Part shown: positions 1 through 11,866 of the stretch, piece by piece
Numbering within the stretch: position 1 is the first letter of the stretch
How the letters are laid out: every line of letters starts with the position of its first letter
Source: Cruorifilaria tuberocauda
Taxonomy: Eukaryota > Nematoda > Chromadorea > Rhabditida > Onchocercidae
Direction: 5' to 3'
Length of the DNA: 64,000 nucleotides
NCBI GenBank assembly: GCA_013365365.1
Contig: JABVXU010000047.1
Location: 124,001 to 188,000 of the forward strand
Notes under the pieces: generated by a model
What the model was told of the DNA's origin: nothing
Databases searched by the model: none
What the model saw: the letters and a program-made list of their open reading frames with translations, nothing else
Made by a program: the position numbers and the translations under genes

Positions 1-589
1 TAAGACATTGCAAAGCAAGAATCATATATCATATAGCTCTATTTAATACATCTTTCAATTCACGTCAACAGGGTAAGGAGATTACGCCCATTATGAAATA
101 GAATGTCGAATGAAACTTTCTTTCCTCCTAGTTTTTTGTCAAGTTAATGGTAAAGAAATCGAGCTGCTTGAAGGTTCACTTTAAACGATAATTGAGAACA
201 CCGACTGTAAACTTAGGAGTTTGTCAGACATTCTGGAAATATAGCTATAGTTGAGAAAATAAAGTGGAAAGGCTTGAGGAATTATCAGAACACGTACTGA
301 ATTTTCTTGTTTTGAACAGAAAAAATCTTAAATGGAAATCTATGATCGGTACGCAATGCATGGCATCTAGCTGCTTTGTTTAGATACATCGTTTTCCTGA
401 CAGTTTCTTGAGATTATCAAGTACTTGGTTCGAAAGAGGAGTCGGTATTCACATCTATTATTGATCCGATTCGCTAAAATCCTAAACAGTAGAACTTTTA
501 AAGCGCAGAGTAACTAAGCAAAAACTTCATGCTCGCTGTAAAAATACAATCAATTCTAAAAGTAAAAAACCTTTAACGAAATATTTTTA

Positions 590-814
590 ATGACGCCAAT
601 AGTGATATCAATAACGGGTATGAGTACAAACTCCTCTTTGTATCCACCCTTATATGAACCGAAACCTAGAAAAATAAATATAAATCATCGCACTGATAAC
701 GACTATTTAACGCATACCCAGATCATTCAGTACAACGATGAAAGTGATAGCAGAGAAACTGGACAGAACGATGAGCTGCAAGCTAGCGGATCAACCGCTG
801 AAGGAGGTAGTTGA
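590..814 (+). CDS. Possible small ORF or terminal exon, unrecognised
   Basis: An open frame of 74 codons begins with ATG and ends with TGA at 812-814. The peptide is hydrophilic, with many Ser, Thr, Asn and Asp, a proline-containing stretch near residue 20, and no signal peptide or membrane segment. I do not recognise a family. No clear TTTCAG acceptor lies just upstream, so it is uncertain whether this is a single-exon gene, a last exon of a gene left of the window, or a chance frame. It ends about 970 bases upstream of the MGAT4 start on the same strand. Low confidence. Confidence 0.2.
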   Translation: MTPIVISITGMSTNSSLYPPLYEPKPRKININHRTDNDYLTHTQIIQYNDESDSRETGQNDELQASGSTAEGGS

Positions 815-1345
815 TTTGCCGAATAGAGAACAGTGCTCTTCAAACTTGAACTGCTTTTCCAACTGCTAAACTTCTTTTACACATCAGTCCCACTATCGGC
901 GATTTCCTTCAACTGCGACAAGATTTAAGTTGTTCCTTTCTAAACGAGAGTATTCTTTCTTTCCTGTTATTGTCGTCGATCTTCTTTGACCGTGACAGTC
1001 TTTCTTTCTATTCATAAGTAAGCAAACTGCTAGCCTTTATCTCAGGCAGATGTGATTGCTGCTACACTTTGAGTGTACCTCAAACTTGAGTAATTAAGCC
1101 TTTATTACTTTAGATTTCATAGCATACAACAACACGACATTAACACATTAAAATTTTCTAAAATATCCAGACGAGTATTAAAAACGATATTCAGTCAGAC
1201 AAAGGGATAGGGTAATCGTTATACCTTTTCGTTAAGCCGCCACCCTCCTTGAAACCAAACCTTCCCAATGCTTCATAGTTTGGTACTTTCTTTATTCTGG
1301 AGGAGGGAGGATCTTGACCAATCAAATGTATATAATTTTAAATTT

Positions 1346-1434
1346 AAGAACAAAGGATTTCCTTAACAAAGCTTGTAAAACCACAAACATACATTTAGCT
1401 AACAATGTTAATTTGAAGAACAAAGGATTTCCTT
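1346..1434. repeat. 19-base direct repeat, two copies 70 bases apart
   Basis: The sequence AAGAACAAAGGATTTCCTT occurs at 1346-1364 and again at 1416-1434. A few flanking bases are also similar (TTTA/TTTG before). No function is evident; it could be a small duplication. Confidence 0.6.
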
Positions 1435-1782
1435 TCCTCGCTTTTTCAGCGACACCCACTAAGCATGGTGCTTTTTGAATCTCTCGTATAACATCTACTC
1501 TAACTTCAAAACTTCTTTAATCATTTGAAGACATTACAGTAATTAGCGTAGCTGAAAGAATGACAATTTTGTCACATTTATACACACATAATATCACATT
1601 TGTGTCCTATAGAATAGGGTTGCATCAAATCTCAGTTAATTCAATTGGGCTTATCACGAGCCAGATGGCACTTCGCGGTTGGCTGAAGTTATAAGAGGTG
1701 GAGCGATCGTGGGTTTGTGTGAGTCCTGCATGTTTTTAACTGGCCACATGGAGTATGGATGCAGAGCTGAGGACGGTATGCG

Positions 1783-4700
1783 ATGGTTGTACGTTGGTAT
1801 TTGCTGCGTCGGTTGCTTGCGGTGTTATGGATTGTAACTTTTCTGATTGGTATTACTGTATACTCCCTGAGTAAATACAACAATGCACTGGACCAGGACA
1901 TTCGAACAAATTTTGAGAATCGTTTACACAGATTGCAAAACGATTTCAAGAGGGTTTGTCTTAATCCTTTTCATTTCATATGATTCAAAAAATGATCTTT
2001 GCACGTATATTAATTTATGATCTGTTTTTGCCTCGTTAATCGCTTTTTAGGTCACTTTCTTATGTTTTTTATTAATTTCTATTACAAAAAAAAATAGTTT
2101 AGATTCAAATGTTGCTAAAGAATCGAAATCGGGAATGTTATCTTTCTAATAATTTGCCGAACTTGTTAGCTAATGATTCTAAGGTAAGTAAAACTTTTCT
2201 GCTGATATTTTCTATGAATAATTGATTGCTCATTTCTGTCAAATTCGTTTTACAACATTTCTGGAAATCATGGACCTTGTGAACGTAACAGTTTTATATT
2301 TGTATTTGAAAAATAAGGGAGGGTAAAAATAGTTGCTATCCAATTAATTGGATTTTCCAAATGCTGGGAGGTTCATGGTTGTGACTTACGTGTAACGGTT
2401 ATCATTTATCATCCAAACGTTCAATTTTCCTTATGTAATCGAGGCTCCATGAAGTCAGTAAAAGGTGTACTGAAAAACAAGTTGTAATTGGGCTATGAGA
2501 TGAGATACATGAAGTTGACAAGAGCTTCCTTCTGGATACTTGCTTGAAAATTAATTGACAATAGTCATAATTTATTTTCAGGAATTGGTGCTGCCGCTGC
2601 CAACATTTGTCGACTTTTTGCCTCATCTCTATACTGTTCCAAACAATGCATTGCATCCTGCGTTAATTTATCCGAGTAATTTTTCAAGAATGACAAAGAC
2701 GGATCTTGTTATTGGTGTACCAACAGTTGCTCGGCTCAATGTATGTGGTCGATCCTTTAGCGTCGAAGTGGCACATTGCAACATTTCATTAGTTTGCTGT
2801 TTTCTTAAAGTGTCCTTTTACCTGAATAAATTTATGGAAATTTCTTATGTTTAGCAGTCTTATCTGATACCGACTCTGCAGTCGTTGATTGGAGGGATAG
2901 CAAACAGTGAAATTAAGATGGTTACCATTATTGTTCTCATTTCCGATGGCAAAGGTCCCAATTCTTCATTCGTAAAACAGCAGTGTACTTCATTGCAATC
3001 AGAATTTCCTTTTGAACTGAACTCTGGATTGCTAGCTGTATGTTTCATTTCTAATTTCTTTTAGTATAATTTTCCGATAAAAATTATTTTCGCTTATAAT
3101 TAAATTGCAAATTTCGAAAACTTTCTTGTACTTATTTAGAGATTATGCAAAATATCTAGAAAAAAATGTTTTCTCCTCGCCTTATATACCTACATATACA
3201 TATATATATATATATAAGTTGAACTAAAATCTTATGTTACATCTTCAAAACTCTTCATTTCTAGTTATTTAACTTTGAGCATATAAAAAAGCAGTATCAG
3301 CAAAAAAGCAGCATTTTATATTAGAAGAATACTTTCAGGTTATTGTTCCACCAAGTCAGTGGTATTCTGATTTATATTCTGTCACTCCCACTTTTAATGA
3401 TTCTCCGGAGCGAATGTATTGGCGTACGAAACAGAATCTAGATTATATGTATTTGATGTTATACTCTCAGCAGCGAGGTAAAAACAACTTATTACAAGAT
3501 CCGACCGAAACTATCCAAGATTTCATAAATAAATTTTAGACAAAATATTATTTCAGGTGAATATTATTTACAGTTAGAGGATGATGTACTCGCAAAAGCT
3601 GGATTCGTCAGTCGTATCAAAAAGTTCATTGATGAAAGAACCGATGATTGGCTCATGCTCGAGTTTTCATCCTTAGGCTTCATTGGGAAACTTTTTCGAA
3701 CTTCCGATCTCACATTATTACTGCAGTTCATCGCAATGTTCCATCGACAGAAACCGGTGGACTGGTTGTTAGATCTGCTGTTCGTAAACCGGTATTGCCA
3801 TCCGGAGAAGTCTGCTAAGCACTGTGTTGAGGTATACATACATCCTAAAATATCAAATAGCATCTAGTACAGAAGATATTTCATAAGACTCTTACGAGAT
3901 GATGCATAAGTTTATGCGTGCAATTTCATTAATAAATGCTGCATTTTCCCGTATTACTTCAGAATATATTTCGATAAAATCGAAATTCGGCTGATTCCTT
4001 CATTCTGGTAATCAGTTTCGTTTTAGAAACTCCAGGATGTATCACTGATATTGGATCCTTTTTGTCAAAAAAAAACATTGTACCAAGACAGTGAAGTGTG
4101 TTAGTTATTTGCGATTAAAGTTTCTTGACAACTCAATTTGAAACGTTATTGCATTATTGTTGTGTAGATCAAAGTGTTATTCTTGAGGGTTTTTAAAATG
4201 ACTTTTTATAAATGCAAATATCTGTTTGAGATACATGAAAGATGTTGAAATAGTGCTACTTTTTTAGAACCTGTGTTGAATTCTACAATCCTGTTACGAA
4301 ACTCTACTTAGTTAAAAGTCGTGGTTTTTAAAAGTTTTGGTAAATTTAAGTGTTCAGCAGAAAGTTTATTTACGTGAGAGCATGTATATCGCCTAACTAT
4401 TGCATCGAAAAAGTATATTTACTCGAATCAGTCCATAGTAGTATGGGCTTGAATTTCTACATCTCAAACTGTTGACATAGCTGATTCTAATTTATTTTGT
4501 ACTCCAATGTAACGAAAATATCAAAACACGAAAGTAAGTTCTTCAGTCTTCAATTTTGCCGCGATAATGAAGTTAGTCTCTACTCTTTTCCAGATTGCGA
4601 AGCAACACCGAATCCGCCATCGGCCCTCTCTTTTCCAGCATATAGGTGTCCATTCTTCGCTGGCAGGGAAAGTACAGAAATTACGGGAGAGAGATTTTGG

Positions 4701-5442
4701 TAAAGCGCAGCTTTACATACCACATCACGATAATCCTCCTGCTAAAATCACCACAACACTTAAAACTTATATGCTGTATGGTGAGTTCTTTGCTTTTCTC
4801 TAAAAAAATAAAAGAAATCTTTTAAATGTTTCGCTTATTATTAATTACTATCTATAGTTTGAAGAACCATGAAATTTGACAAGTTCGCAAATTATACCCA
4901 TTTGAGGATTTAGATGAAATTATACCCATTTGTTGAATTTAGATAAGTAACGCTTTCGGTCTTTACTACTGTAAGAAGAGCTCAAAATTAAGGTTGGAAA
5001 TTTTTTGTTTTCTCGACGATTTTTTTGTTTCAGATATTGAAAATGCCTATGTCGGCAGCAATTATTTTTGGGCCTTTGCTCCGACCGCTGAAGACTACAT
5101 ATTATTAGAATTTTATTCTGCTATTACTCTGATCGGTTCGTTAAGTTGGTCTTTGTTCTAATCGATACACATCTTTATTGTCCATTATGTGGAAGTATTT
5201 AAGGTATTGTTGTTCGTACTGGTAACCCCGAACATCAGCATGACATACTGAATGAAAATGCAGAAGTGCTGCTGAGGAAAGTGAATGAGGACAACTTCAT
5301 TTCCATAGCTCGCTTCAATGAACGTGGTACTGTACGGGTTGATTTGACTGAGGGCATAAGAGTTACTTCATTGAAAATCGAAATTCATGAAGGAAGCTCA
5401 AACTGGCTCATCATTAATGAGATGCATATTATTGTAGAATAA
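1783..5442 (+). CDS. MGAT4: Alpha-1,3-mannosyl-glycoprotein 4-beta-N-acetylglucosaminyltransferase (MGAT4, GT54)
   Basis: This Golgi enzyme adds a beta-1,4-linked GlcNAc to the alpha-1,3 mannose arm of N-glycans (GnT-IV). Nine exons join in phase: 1783-1953, 2103-2183, 2582-2740, 2855-3037, 3339-3477, 3557-3831, 4594-4780, 5034-5135, 5204-5442. They encode about 511 residues, close to the roughly 535 of mammalian MGAT4A. Residues about 9-29 are a hydrophobic signal anchor, as expected for a type II Golgi protein. Family signatures are clear: IGVPTV near residue 100, YYLQLEDD with the acidic EDD at 252-254 in the metal and nucleotide-sugar position, then [21 protein letters not shown] and [11 protein letters not shown]. 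The first two exons are poorly conserved and their assignment is less sure. The start is the first ATG giving the signal anchor. Likely poly(A) signals lie at 5830 and 6022. Family assignment is secure. Confidence 0.93.
3199..3216. repeat. AT dinucleotide microsatellite
   Basis: A pure run of about nine AT units in the fourth MGAT4 intron. Likely length-polymorphic; no function is implied. Confidence 0.8.
4889..4932. repeat. Imperfect tandem duplication in an MGAT4 intron
   Basis: AAATTATACCCATTTG occurs at 4889-4904 and again at 4917-4932. Each copy is followed by a similar GATTTAGAT or AATTTAGAT stretch, so the unit is about 28 bases. It lies in the intron before the exon at 5034. Confidence 0.6.
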
Positions 5443-6797
5443 GATTTTCCTCTTTCTTAATATTCTTCAAATAGCTGCGGGTACGTGATTTTTTGTTTAG
5501 GTGTTGTCATCAATGTTTTTTTTTTATTTAGCACTCTATTTGAATATCTGTATTTGATCTGCGTTAGTTGCTCTTTTTCTTTCCATCATTAAACTAAACA
5601 TGGATTAATTTTTTACAGTTCGAATGGAAAAAATCTCATATTGAATATCACCAAGTGAAATGAAAAAGTTCTAGATATAATATAATAGAATTACTAAACA
5701 GGCTCTTTCTAATGTCATTTTTGCAAGACGATTGTTTATTTTGTAAAGTGAAACACGTACCATGTTATATGCTACATTGACGAATTGGCAGTATTTAATG
5801 ATGATTTCATAGAGAGGTTAAGTTTTATGAATAAATTATGAATTATTTAAATAGATACATGTGTTTTGTGAGCACGGTACAGAGGTCAATGTATAATTTT
5901 CTTAGCGCTACTATTGATAATGATAACTAGTGTGGTACACTGTGTTCATTCAGTCGAGTAGTTTTTAGTGATGAATTGATGTATGCAAGTGTGCGGTACT
6001 CTTTCATACATTTTTGCTGTCAATAAATTTTCATCATAGTTCTCTTGTGTCTTTCAACAACGAGTGTTACCATCTCTATTTATACATCATGCATGAACTT
6101 TATTGGGCTTATCCTCTAGCTAAGTGTGCTAATGTGTGATATGTTGTTCTCCGGTATTGCAACGAAGCTCTTTTAATGAGAGAAAAACTGTAGTTCCCAC
6201 TGCTTTTCCAGTAGCATTGATAATGGTTTATCAGAGGAGAAAGGGAAGAGAAGTAGTCCAAAGAGCTGTTCAGTGATTGTTTAAACACATTTCTCGTGCA
6301 GTTAGTCTCGAACCTCCTTGTTATCTCTTCACTTTTTGGGAAGCGAATATACGACCGCAATTGATTAGCAAAACCGTCAGTAGCGCTTTCCGCTGCTTCT
6401 TCCATTCAGTTTTCATTGATCCCATTTTGTTGCTGGACTTCCGCTTATTTGTCGTTTTTCAGGGGTTCTTGGTCATTAGGAAGATTGCCCTTTTGGCCTA
6501 GTTCTCAAAAAATATCCATTGACGGTAGTTTTCATGACGTCAATACTTATTTGAGCAGACGACCATTAATTTTTTACGGTGATACTGTTTTATAGGAAAT
6601 CCTGGGGTTTTGATTGTTTAATCAATTGAGAAGTCGAACTCAGGAAAGATTCCTTCGTAATTTTTGTTTAGTCACCTTTATCCTAGTTAGAATGGATTTA
6701 TTCTACAGTAATTTAATGTTTAACATATTTTAACAATTTTTACAAACTAATTGGCGACATTTACATTGTGATGGAATTTAGTGTTTCAGGGTAATCA
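5443..6797. other. MGAT4 3' region and FAR upstream region
   Basis: No gene is seen. AATAAA motifs at 5830-5835 and 6022-6027 are candidate MGAT4 polyadenylation signals. ORFs of about 74 and 98 codons on opposite strands around 6109-6501 overlap each other, lack splice sites and resemble no family. The right end must carry the reductase promoter. Confidence 0.5.
6784..6789 (+). promoter_or_regulatory. Probable spliced-leader trans-splice acceptor for the FAR gene
   Basis: TTTCAG, the nematode 3' splice consensus, ends 8 bases before the ATG at 6798 and has no upstream coding exon. In nematodes this arrangement usually marks addition of a spliced leader. It supports the chosen start. Inferred from position and motif only. 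Confidence 0.6.
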
Positions 6798-9700
6798 ATG
6801 GGACATAGTCAACAAGTGGCAGATATATACGCAGGCCAAAGTGTATTGGTCACTGGTGCAAGTGGCTTTCTTGGCAAAGTTCTCATCGAAAAATTGTTGT
6901 ATTCAGTAGGCTCACTAAAAAATATTTACTTATTAATTCGTCCAAAAAATGGACTTGGTCCAAAACAACGAATGGACACAATCATTGAGGTTTGTCTGTC
7001 AAATGTGATGAATTCAAATTAGTGTAGCTTTTATTAATATACGTTTGTGAATACAGGCTGTTGTCACCAGAAATATTGATAATGTATATTCTCTTTAATT
7101 ATCGCTTCATTCTTTCAGGGTCCTTTATTCGACCGATTGCGTCGGTTCAATCCTGGAATATTCTCCAAATTGATTCCAGTTGGTGGAGATATTATGAAAG
7201 AGGGTTTGGGCCTCAGTCAACTTGATATGCAAACAGTCTGTAATGAAGTTTCGATTGGTAAGTTGTTGAAGGAGGCATTTGTCAAGACTTTATTTTGCAA
7301 TCATTCATTTCAGTATTCCACTGCGCGGCAACGGTGAAGTTTGATGAGGCCTTACGAATATCTATAGAAATGAATGTTCTCGGGACACAACGACTTATTG
7401 CTCTTTGTCATATGATAAAAAATCTACTTGTAAGTTCTCATATGCTTCCATTTTCCTGTTTATTTCGTGTTAGGTTTTAGACACATTATTCATGCTCTTT
7501 TAGGTGCTGGTTCATGTCAGTACAGCATATGCAAACTGTGACAAATCAGAAATACTAGAGATAGTTTATCCACCACCCGTACCACCAAATAAACTTTTCG
7601 AGGCGATAAATTGGATGGATGATGTGGTAATTGATGCCATCACGCCGTATTTGCTTGGTAAACGGCCGAACACTTATACTCTAACAAAAGCTCTTGCTGA
7701 AGTTCGTTCATCTCAAATAAGCTTCGTACTCCACAGTTTTTGATTTGTTTGTTGAAGAAGAAACAATGTACAGAGGAGTGCCGGCGTAAAACTACGTTAA
7801 GATGATTTGGGAAATATTTCTTAGATTAAGTATTCAACAAATACGCAGGGAACAAATGTGATGATGCTTGTAGGAGCATGTTGTTGAAAAAGTTCTACTT
7901 ACTGGTGACTTTTTTACAACTAAGCTAAATGGGAAGTTTGAACAAAAAATTTGTCTCCAAAAGTTGAAATTAGTAGTGTATTTGTTTAGGATGGTCGTTA
8001 GGTAATTTTTGTCAATAGAGTTATTTGAAGAATTAAATAAAGTGGAGATATATTTAAAAAAGTGCCAAATATTTTTTAGATTATGGCTCTATTAGCTATT
8101 GGAAATACGTATTTTATAAATGGACACTAAGATGATAATGGCATTTAAGACAGTAGGAATAATTAAGACCTAAGAAAATTTATTTTGAGAAATACTTATA
8201 TTGATATTGATAAATACTACTTTTTGTTCTCTTAATTTTGATGTCGTCATTATGCTTCTTTTGGTAAAATTCTTTTCCCCATTCATTTTTCCGAACAATC
8301 ACTCAATTTGGCTTTTTTTTAGGTGCAGTTAATGGAAGATGCTAGACGATTACCAGTAATTATTGTAAGACCGTCAATAATCGGAGCCATGTGGCGAGAT
8401 CCTCTTCCCGGTTGGACAGATAATTACAATGGACCAACAGGAATTTTTGCTGCTGTGGGTTTGATTTCGCTAATTACAGGCATCCATCAACGTCACCTTG
8501 TTTTTCTTAAATCCTTTTATTAATAATTTTTTCTCATCATATTTCTGCTACCTATACTAGTTAGAGACACTATCATCATATTATTGTTAAATTTTATTCG
8601 ATTCCAAGGCATTTATACAATCTGAATTTTATTTCCAAGAGATTCAGCGTGATATTGAATTTTGCAGTCGATATGACGTTAAGCCCACTTTGTCTGCAAA
8701 TGGGAACAGATTGTGTTTTTATAGTGCGGCAAGGGCGTATTGACAAACATGTGTGGCAGCAGCTTGGCGAAAGCGGATATAATACCAGTCGATATCGTTT
8801 CGAATCTGATGATCGTTGCTGCGGCTCATAGAACTTATACCGAGTAATACTTGTATAATTATATTTTATCAATCGTGCTATTATCTAATACATACTACTT
8901 TGATGAGAAATGAAACTATGTGTTTAGGTATGATTCGATACCGGTAATACATTGCTGTTCAGGAGCGTTGAATCCCGTTCAGTGGGATTTTATTGTTAAT
9001 TTCATCGAGCGCTTTTTCCGCACGTATCCACTAAATGAGTGCTATCGCATCCCATCAACTCATTTTCACTCCTCTAGACTTTTATTCGAATTCAATTTTT
9101 ATCTGAAACATATGGGTCCTGCTTATCTTATTGATCTTCTGAACGCATTCTGGGGTCCGAAAATAAGGTAATATTCTTCATAAAATCTTCTTATTCCTCT
9201 ATATCACTTCTTTTCGTCGTTTACTTTTTTGCAGATTTACTCGTATCTATAAGAAAGTTTTGAGACTAGTTGAAACGTTGCATTATTTTACGACTCGAGG
9301 TTGGGATTTTGATTCCAAAGGTCTTATCGAGTTATGGGAAACGACTTCAGAAGAGGATAGAAAAGTCAGTTTGTCATGTTCTCAAACTGAACAAGAGCAG
9401 ATTATTTTAAAAACTTTTATCATGTTTTTGTTTGCAGAAATTGTTGCCATAACAGATGCAGGTATCATTGGCCACCATTTTATAGGTTTTCAATTTTGAT
9501 GTACGACAATTAGATTGGCATTCGTATTTGTTCGATTACCTTATGGGCGTTAAGCGATACGTTGTTAAAGATCGTTTGGAAGATCTTCCGAAAGCAAGGA
9601 GAAATCTTTCCTGGTATGTAGATCCTGGAGCAACTCTCTTCAACTTATAAATTTTTTTTGCATGCTTTTTTTCAGGCTAAAGCTATATGCTACAATCTTC

Positions 9701-10071
9701 AACGCTCTCATTTGGTGGATTTCTGTACGTATATTTGCAAGGTTAATTAAATGACGTATTTGTTTTATTTATTCTATTTTTTCATGGGAAAGGGGAAAAA
9801 ACATAGTCATTAACAGAAGAGGAATTGGATCTGCGGAATTCTCCAGGCTCGTACTTAAGCATTATGGATTCAAGGGAAAGAGCACATTTTATTCCAAAGC
9901 TAATATCGTTTTTGTGCCACGGTTTAATTTTTCAGACAGCGTTCTAGAAGATATCGTTGGTTTAGTGGGAGTATTGGGTTTCTGTTGACGTATATTTGGT
10001 CAAATTACAATTTTCGTCCACCAGTTCGCTTGAAAAGCCTGGAAGAATACAAGCAAAGAACAAATTTTTAA
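6798..10071 (+). CDS. FAR: Fatty acyl-CoA reductase (alcohol-forming)
   Basis: Reduces long-chain fatty acyl-CoA with NADPH to a fatty alcohol, feeding ether-lipid and wax synthesis. In animals these enzymes sit on peroxisomal or ER membranes facing the cytosol. Eleven exons join in phase: 6798-6989, 7119-7257, 7314-7429, 7504-7701, 8323-8454, 8725-8843, 8928-9167, 9235-9364, 9486-9613, 9676-9741, 9936-10071, giving about 531 residues (family about 500-530). The Rossmann motif TGASGFLG is at residues 19-26. The short-chain dehydrogenase active site YTLTK has Tyr207 and Lys211. [16 protein letters not shown] and [15 protein letters not shown] are typical FAR blocks, followed by the C-terminal sterile domain with [10 protein letters not shown]. 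The last exon carries a hydrophobic stretch, then a polar tail. The 9741/9936 junction is the least certain, since reading through instead stops at 9754. AATAAA lies at 10215-10220. Confidence 0.93.
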
Positions 10072-10214
10072 GTAAAGCCTTATATTTAGCTATCAAGTTA
10101 GTGTGGTAGGGATAAGTTGTTGTATTGATTACATTAGTAAGTCACCTTGTGGATCTCAAGGTTTCACTTGTTGATTTGTTACAAAGTTGTTCATTTGTTT
10201 GAAGTATCAATATC

Positions 10215-10220
10215 AATAAA
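10215..10220 (+). terminator. Candidate FAR polyadenylation signal
   Basis: AATAAA lies 144 bases after the FAR stop codon, the first such motif on this strand. Confidence 0.5.
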
Positions 10221-10331
10221 TCCCCCTAGACCTCTGATGTTTATAATTTAGACGAATGATATTCATATTCTACGGTCGTTATCAGGTATTGTAGAAAGGG
10301 TTACTTAACTTCTGAAGTTTTTTTATTACAG

Positions 10332-10551
10332 AAATTTAATACTTGTTTTCGTTATAAGCAGTGTAGAGTTCATTGGAAGCTTCTTCGCAGAATTTATGAT
10401 ATCCACTGACCAGTACACTGTGTATATAAAGCCATCATGTGTCCTTCATTTCAATGCAATAAAGGATTACGATGGTGTTACATGCAGGAACGAAATCGCT
10501 GATATAATTGAAGCCTGTTTGATGCAAACCATTGAACCACACGTGTGTTAA
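10332..10551 (+). other. Exon-like open stretch of unknown meaning
   Basis: A TTATTACAG acceptor-like site is followed by an open frame of 72 codons ending at TAA (10549-10551). The first ATG in frame is near 10396, leaving about 51 codons. The sequence is not low-complexity and uses mixed residues, but I recognise no family and found no partner exon. It lies after the FAR polyadenylation signal, so it does not belong to that gene. It could be a small gene, a gene fragment or chance. Confidence 0.15.
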
Positions 10552-11866
10552 AAAATGCTTTCTTAATTAAGTGGGGATATTCTAAAGCTACCGTTTCCGT
10601 TTATATCAATTTTCCTGTGTTAATGTTTCCATTCTAGTTCATTGAATATTTCCTCTATAGTTATCATTTTTTTTCTCCTGCTTGTTCTCTTTGCATGGGA
10701 ATCTGAATATGAAGCTGACCGCCTTATGTTGTTTAGTGTTGTCTAGTCTTATTTCTGTGATCTAGAAAACTTTCCAAATGTCTAGAATTTTTCAATCAAA
10801 ATCTACAGAGAATCCAACCGAAAGTTTGTAGCCGTTGTGCAAGTGTCTGCTTGGAGACAATTCAAAATGCACTGTGAAATATCGGTAAGGTTGGTTGTCT
10901 GATTGATGGGTCGTCGATCTGCTGTGGCCGCACATCAATATATGCATTTGTAAAAGCATTTTTTTTATTTTATACTACAGTTGCTTGTTGGTAATATCGA
11001 GATAATTGTACTGAGAGTTCATAGTCATCGTTTTATTTAACATTATGTTCAATATAAAACTGTGAGTTGTTCGACTATAAGAATTGTTTGCCGTTCTAAG
11101 TTGAAATATTTTTTTCATGACTGTTATTACAAGTGATGAAATGGAATCGGATTTTGAAAAGTCTTAATCAAATAGTAGTTCAAGTTCAGCTGCAGAACAA
11201 TAGGTCGTGGACACATGCGATTGTGCTTATTGTAGAGACTGCGAACAGTCTCTATTTAGTAGTTGATAATGTGGAATATGAAGCTTAGAAAGGAAACTGA
11301 ACAGCGACGTAGTGAAGAAGCCAAAGTGTGTTGTGATTGTTAAGATTTCGTTTCGTTCCTTGTTTAAATAATGCCATTATATTCCTGTTTATTACATTCA
11401 TGAAAAAAATATCATTCATGCTATGCGTAGCTGATACTTTGATTATAAGAAGTTGTGGGCACATGATGTACATTCGGTTATGTAGACACAAAGAGAAAGG
11501 AAGGTTCTTTGCTGCATGGTGATATATTATGAAACGAGGAAGTTATTGTTCTAACCATAATTTCCGAGTTGCACATTCCTAGTCATATACGGTTTAATAC
11601 TGCTTTCTTATTCTCTTTTTGGCACATAGAGCGGGGCTGACAATGCCAAACTTCTATTAAGATGTTGTAAGTAAAAGTATTAGCATGCTTTGGTATAAAA
11701 TAAAGTCGTATGGTTTATGTAATATATTAAAACCAAAAATTAGATTTTATAATCATTAATCAAAAATGAGCTGTGCGTGGTAATCACCATACATTTTAAG
11801 CTATAGCAGGATGGTATGTTCATTGTAACTAATAGTTGCGTATGCAACACTGTACAGTAATAGATA

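Larger units (their letters stand above)
1..1782. other. Gene-poor left edge, upstream of MGAT4
   Basis: Apart from the doubtful ORF at 590-814, no coding structure is visible. The stretch contains a direct 19-base repeat (1346-1364 and 1416-1434). It should include the MGAT4 promoter and 5' untranslated region, but no recognisable core element was seen. Confidence 0.4.
10072..11866. other. Intergenic stretch between FAR and the dipeptidase relic
   Basis: Apart from the exon-like frame at 10332-10551, nothing supported is seen. The short ORFs near 11285-11522 overlap on both strands and match no family. Confidence 0.5.

Noticed and set aside
6109..6501. Overlapping ORFs upstream of FAR
   Set aside because: Frames on both strands overlap, have no splice sites and no recognisable domain.
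9365..9485. Six-base micro-exon (ATGCAG) in FAR
   Set aside because: Direct splicing from 9364 to 9486 is already in phase and gives the expected DRKVFNFDV sequence.
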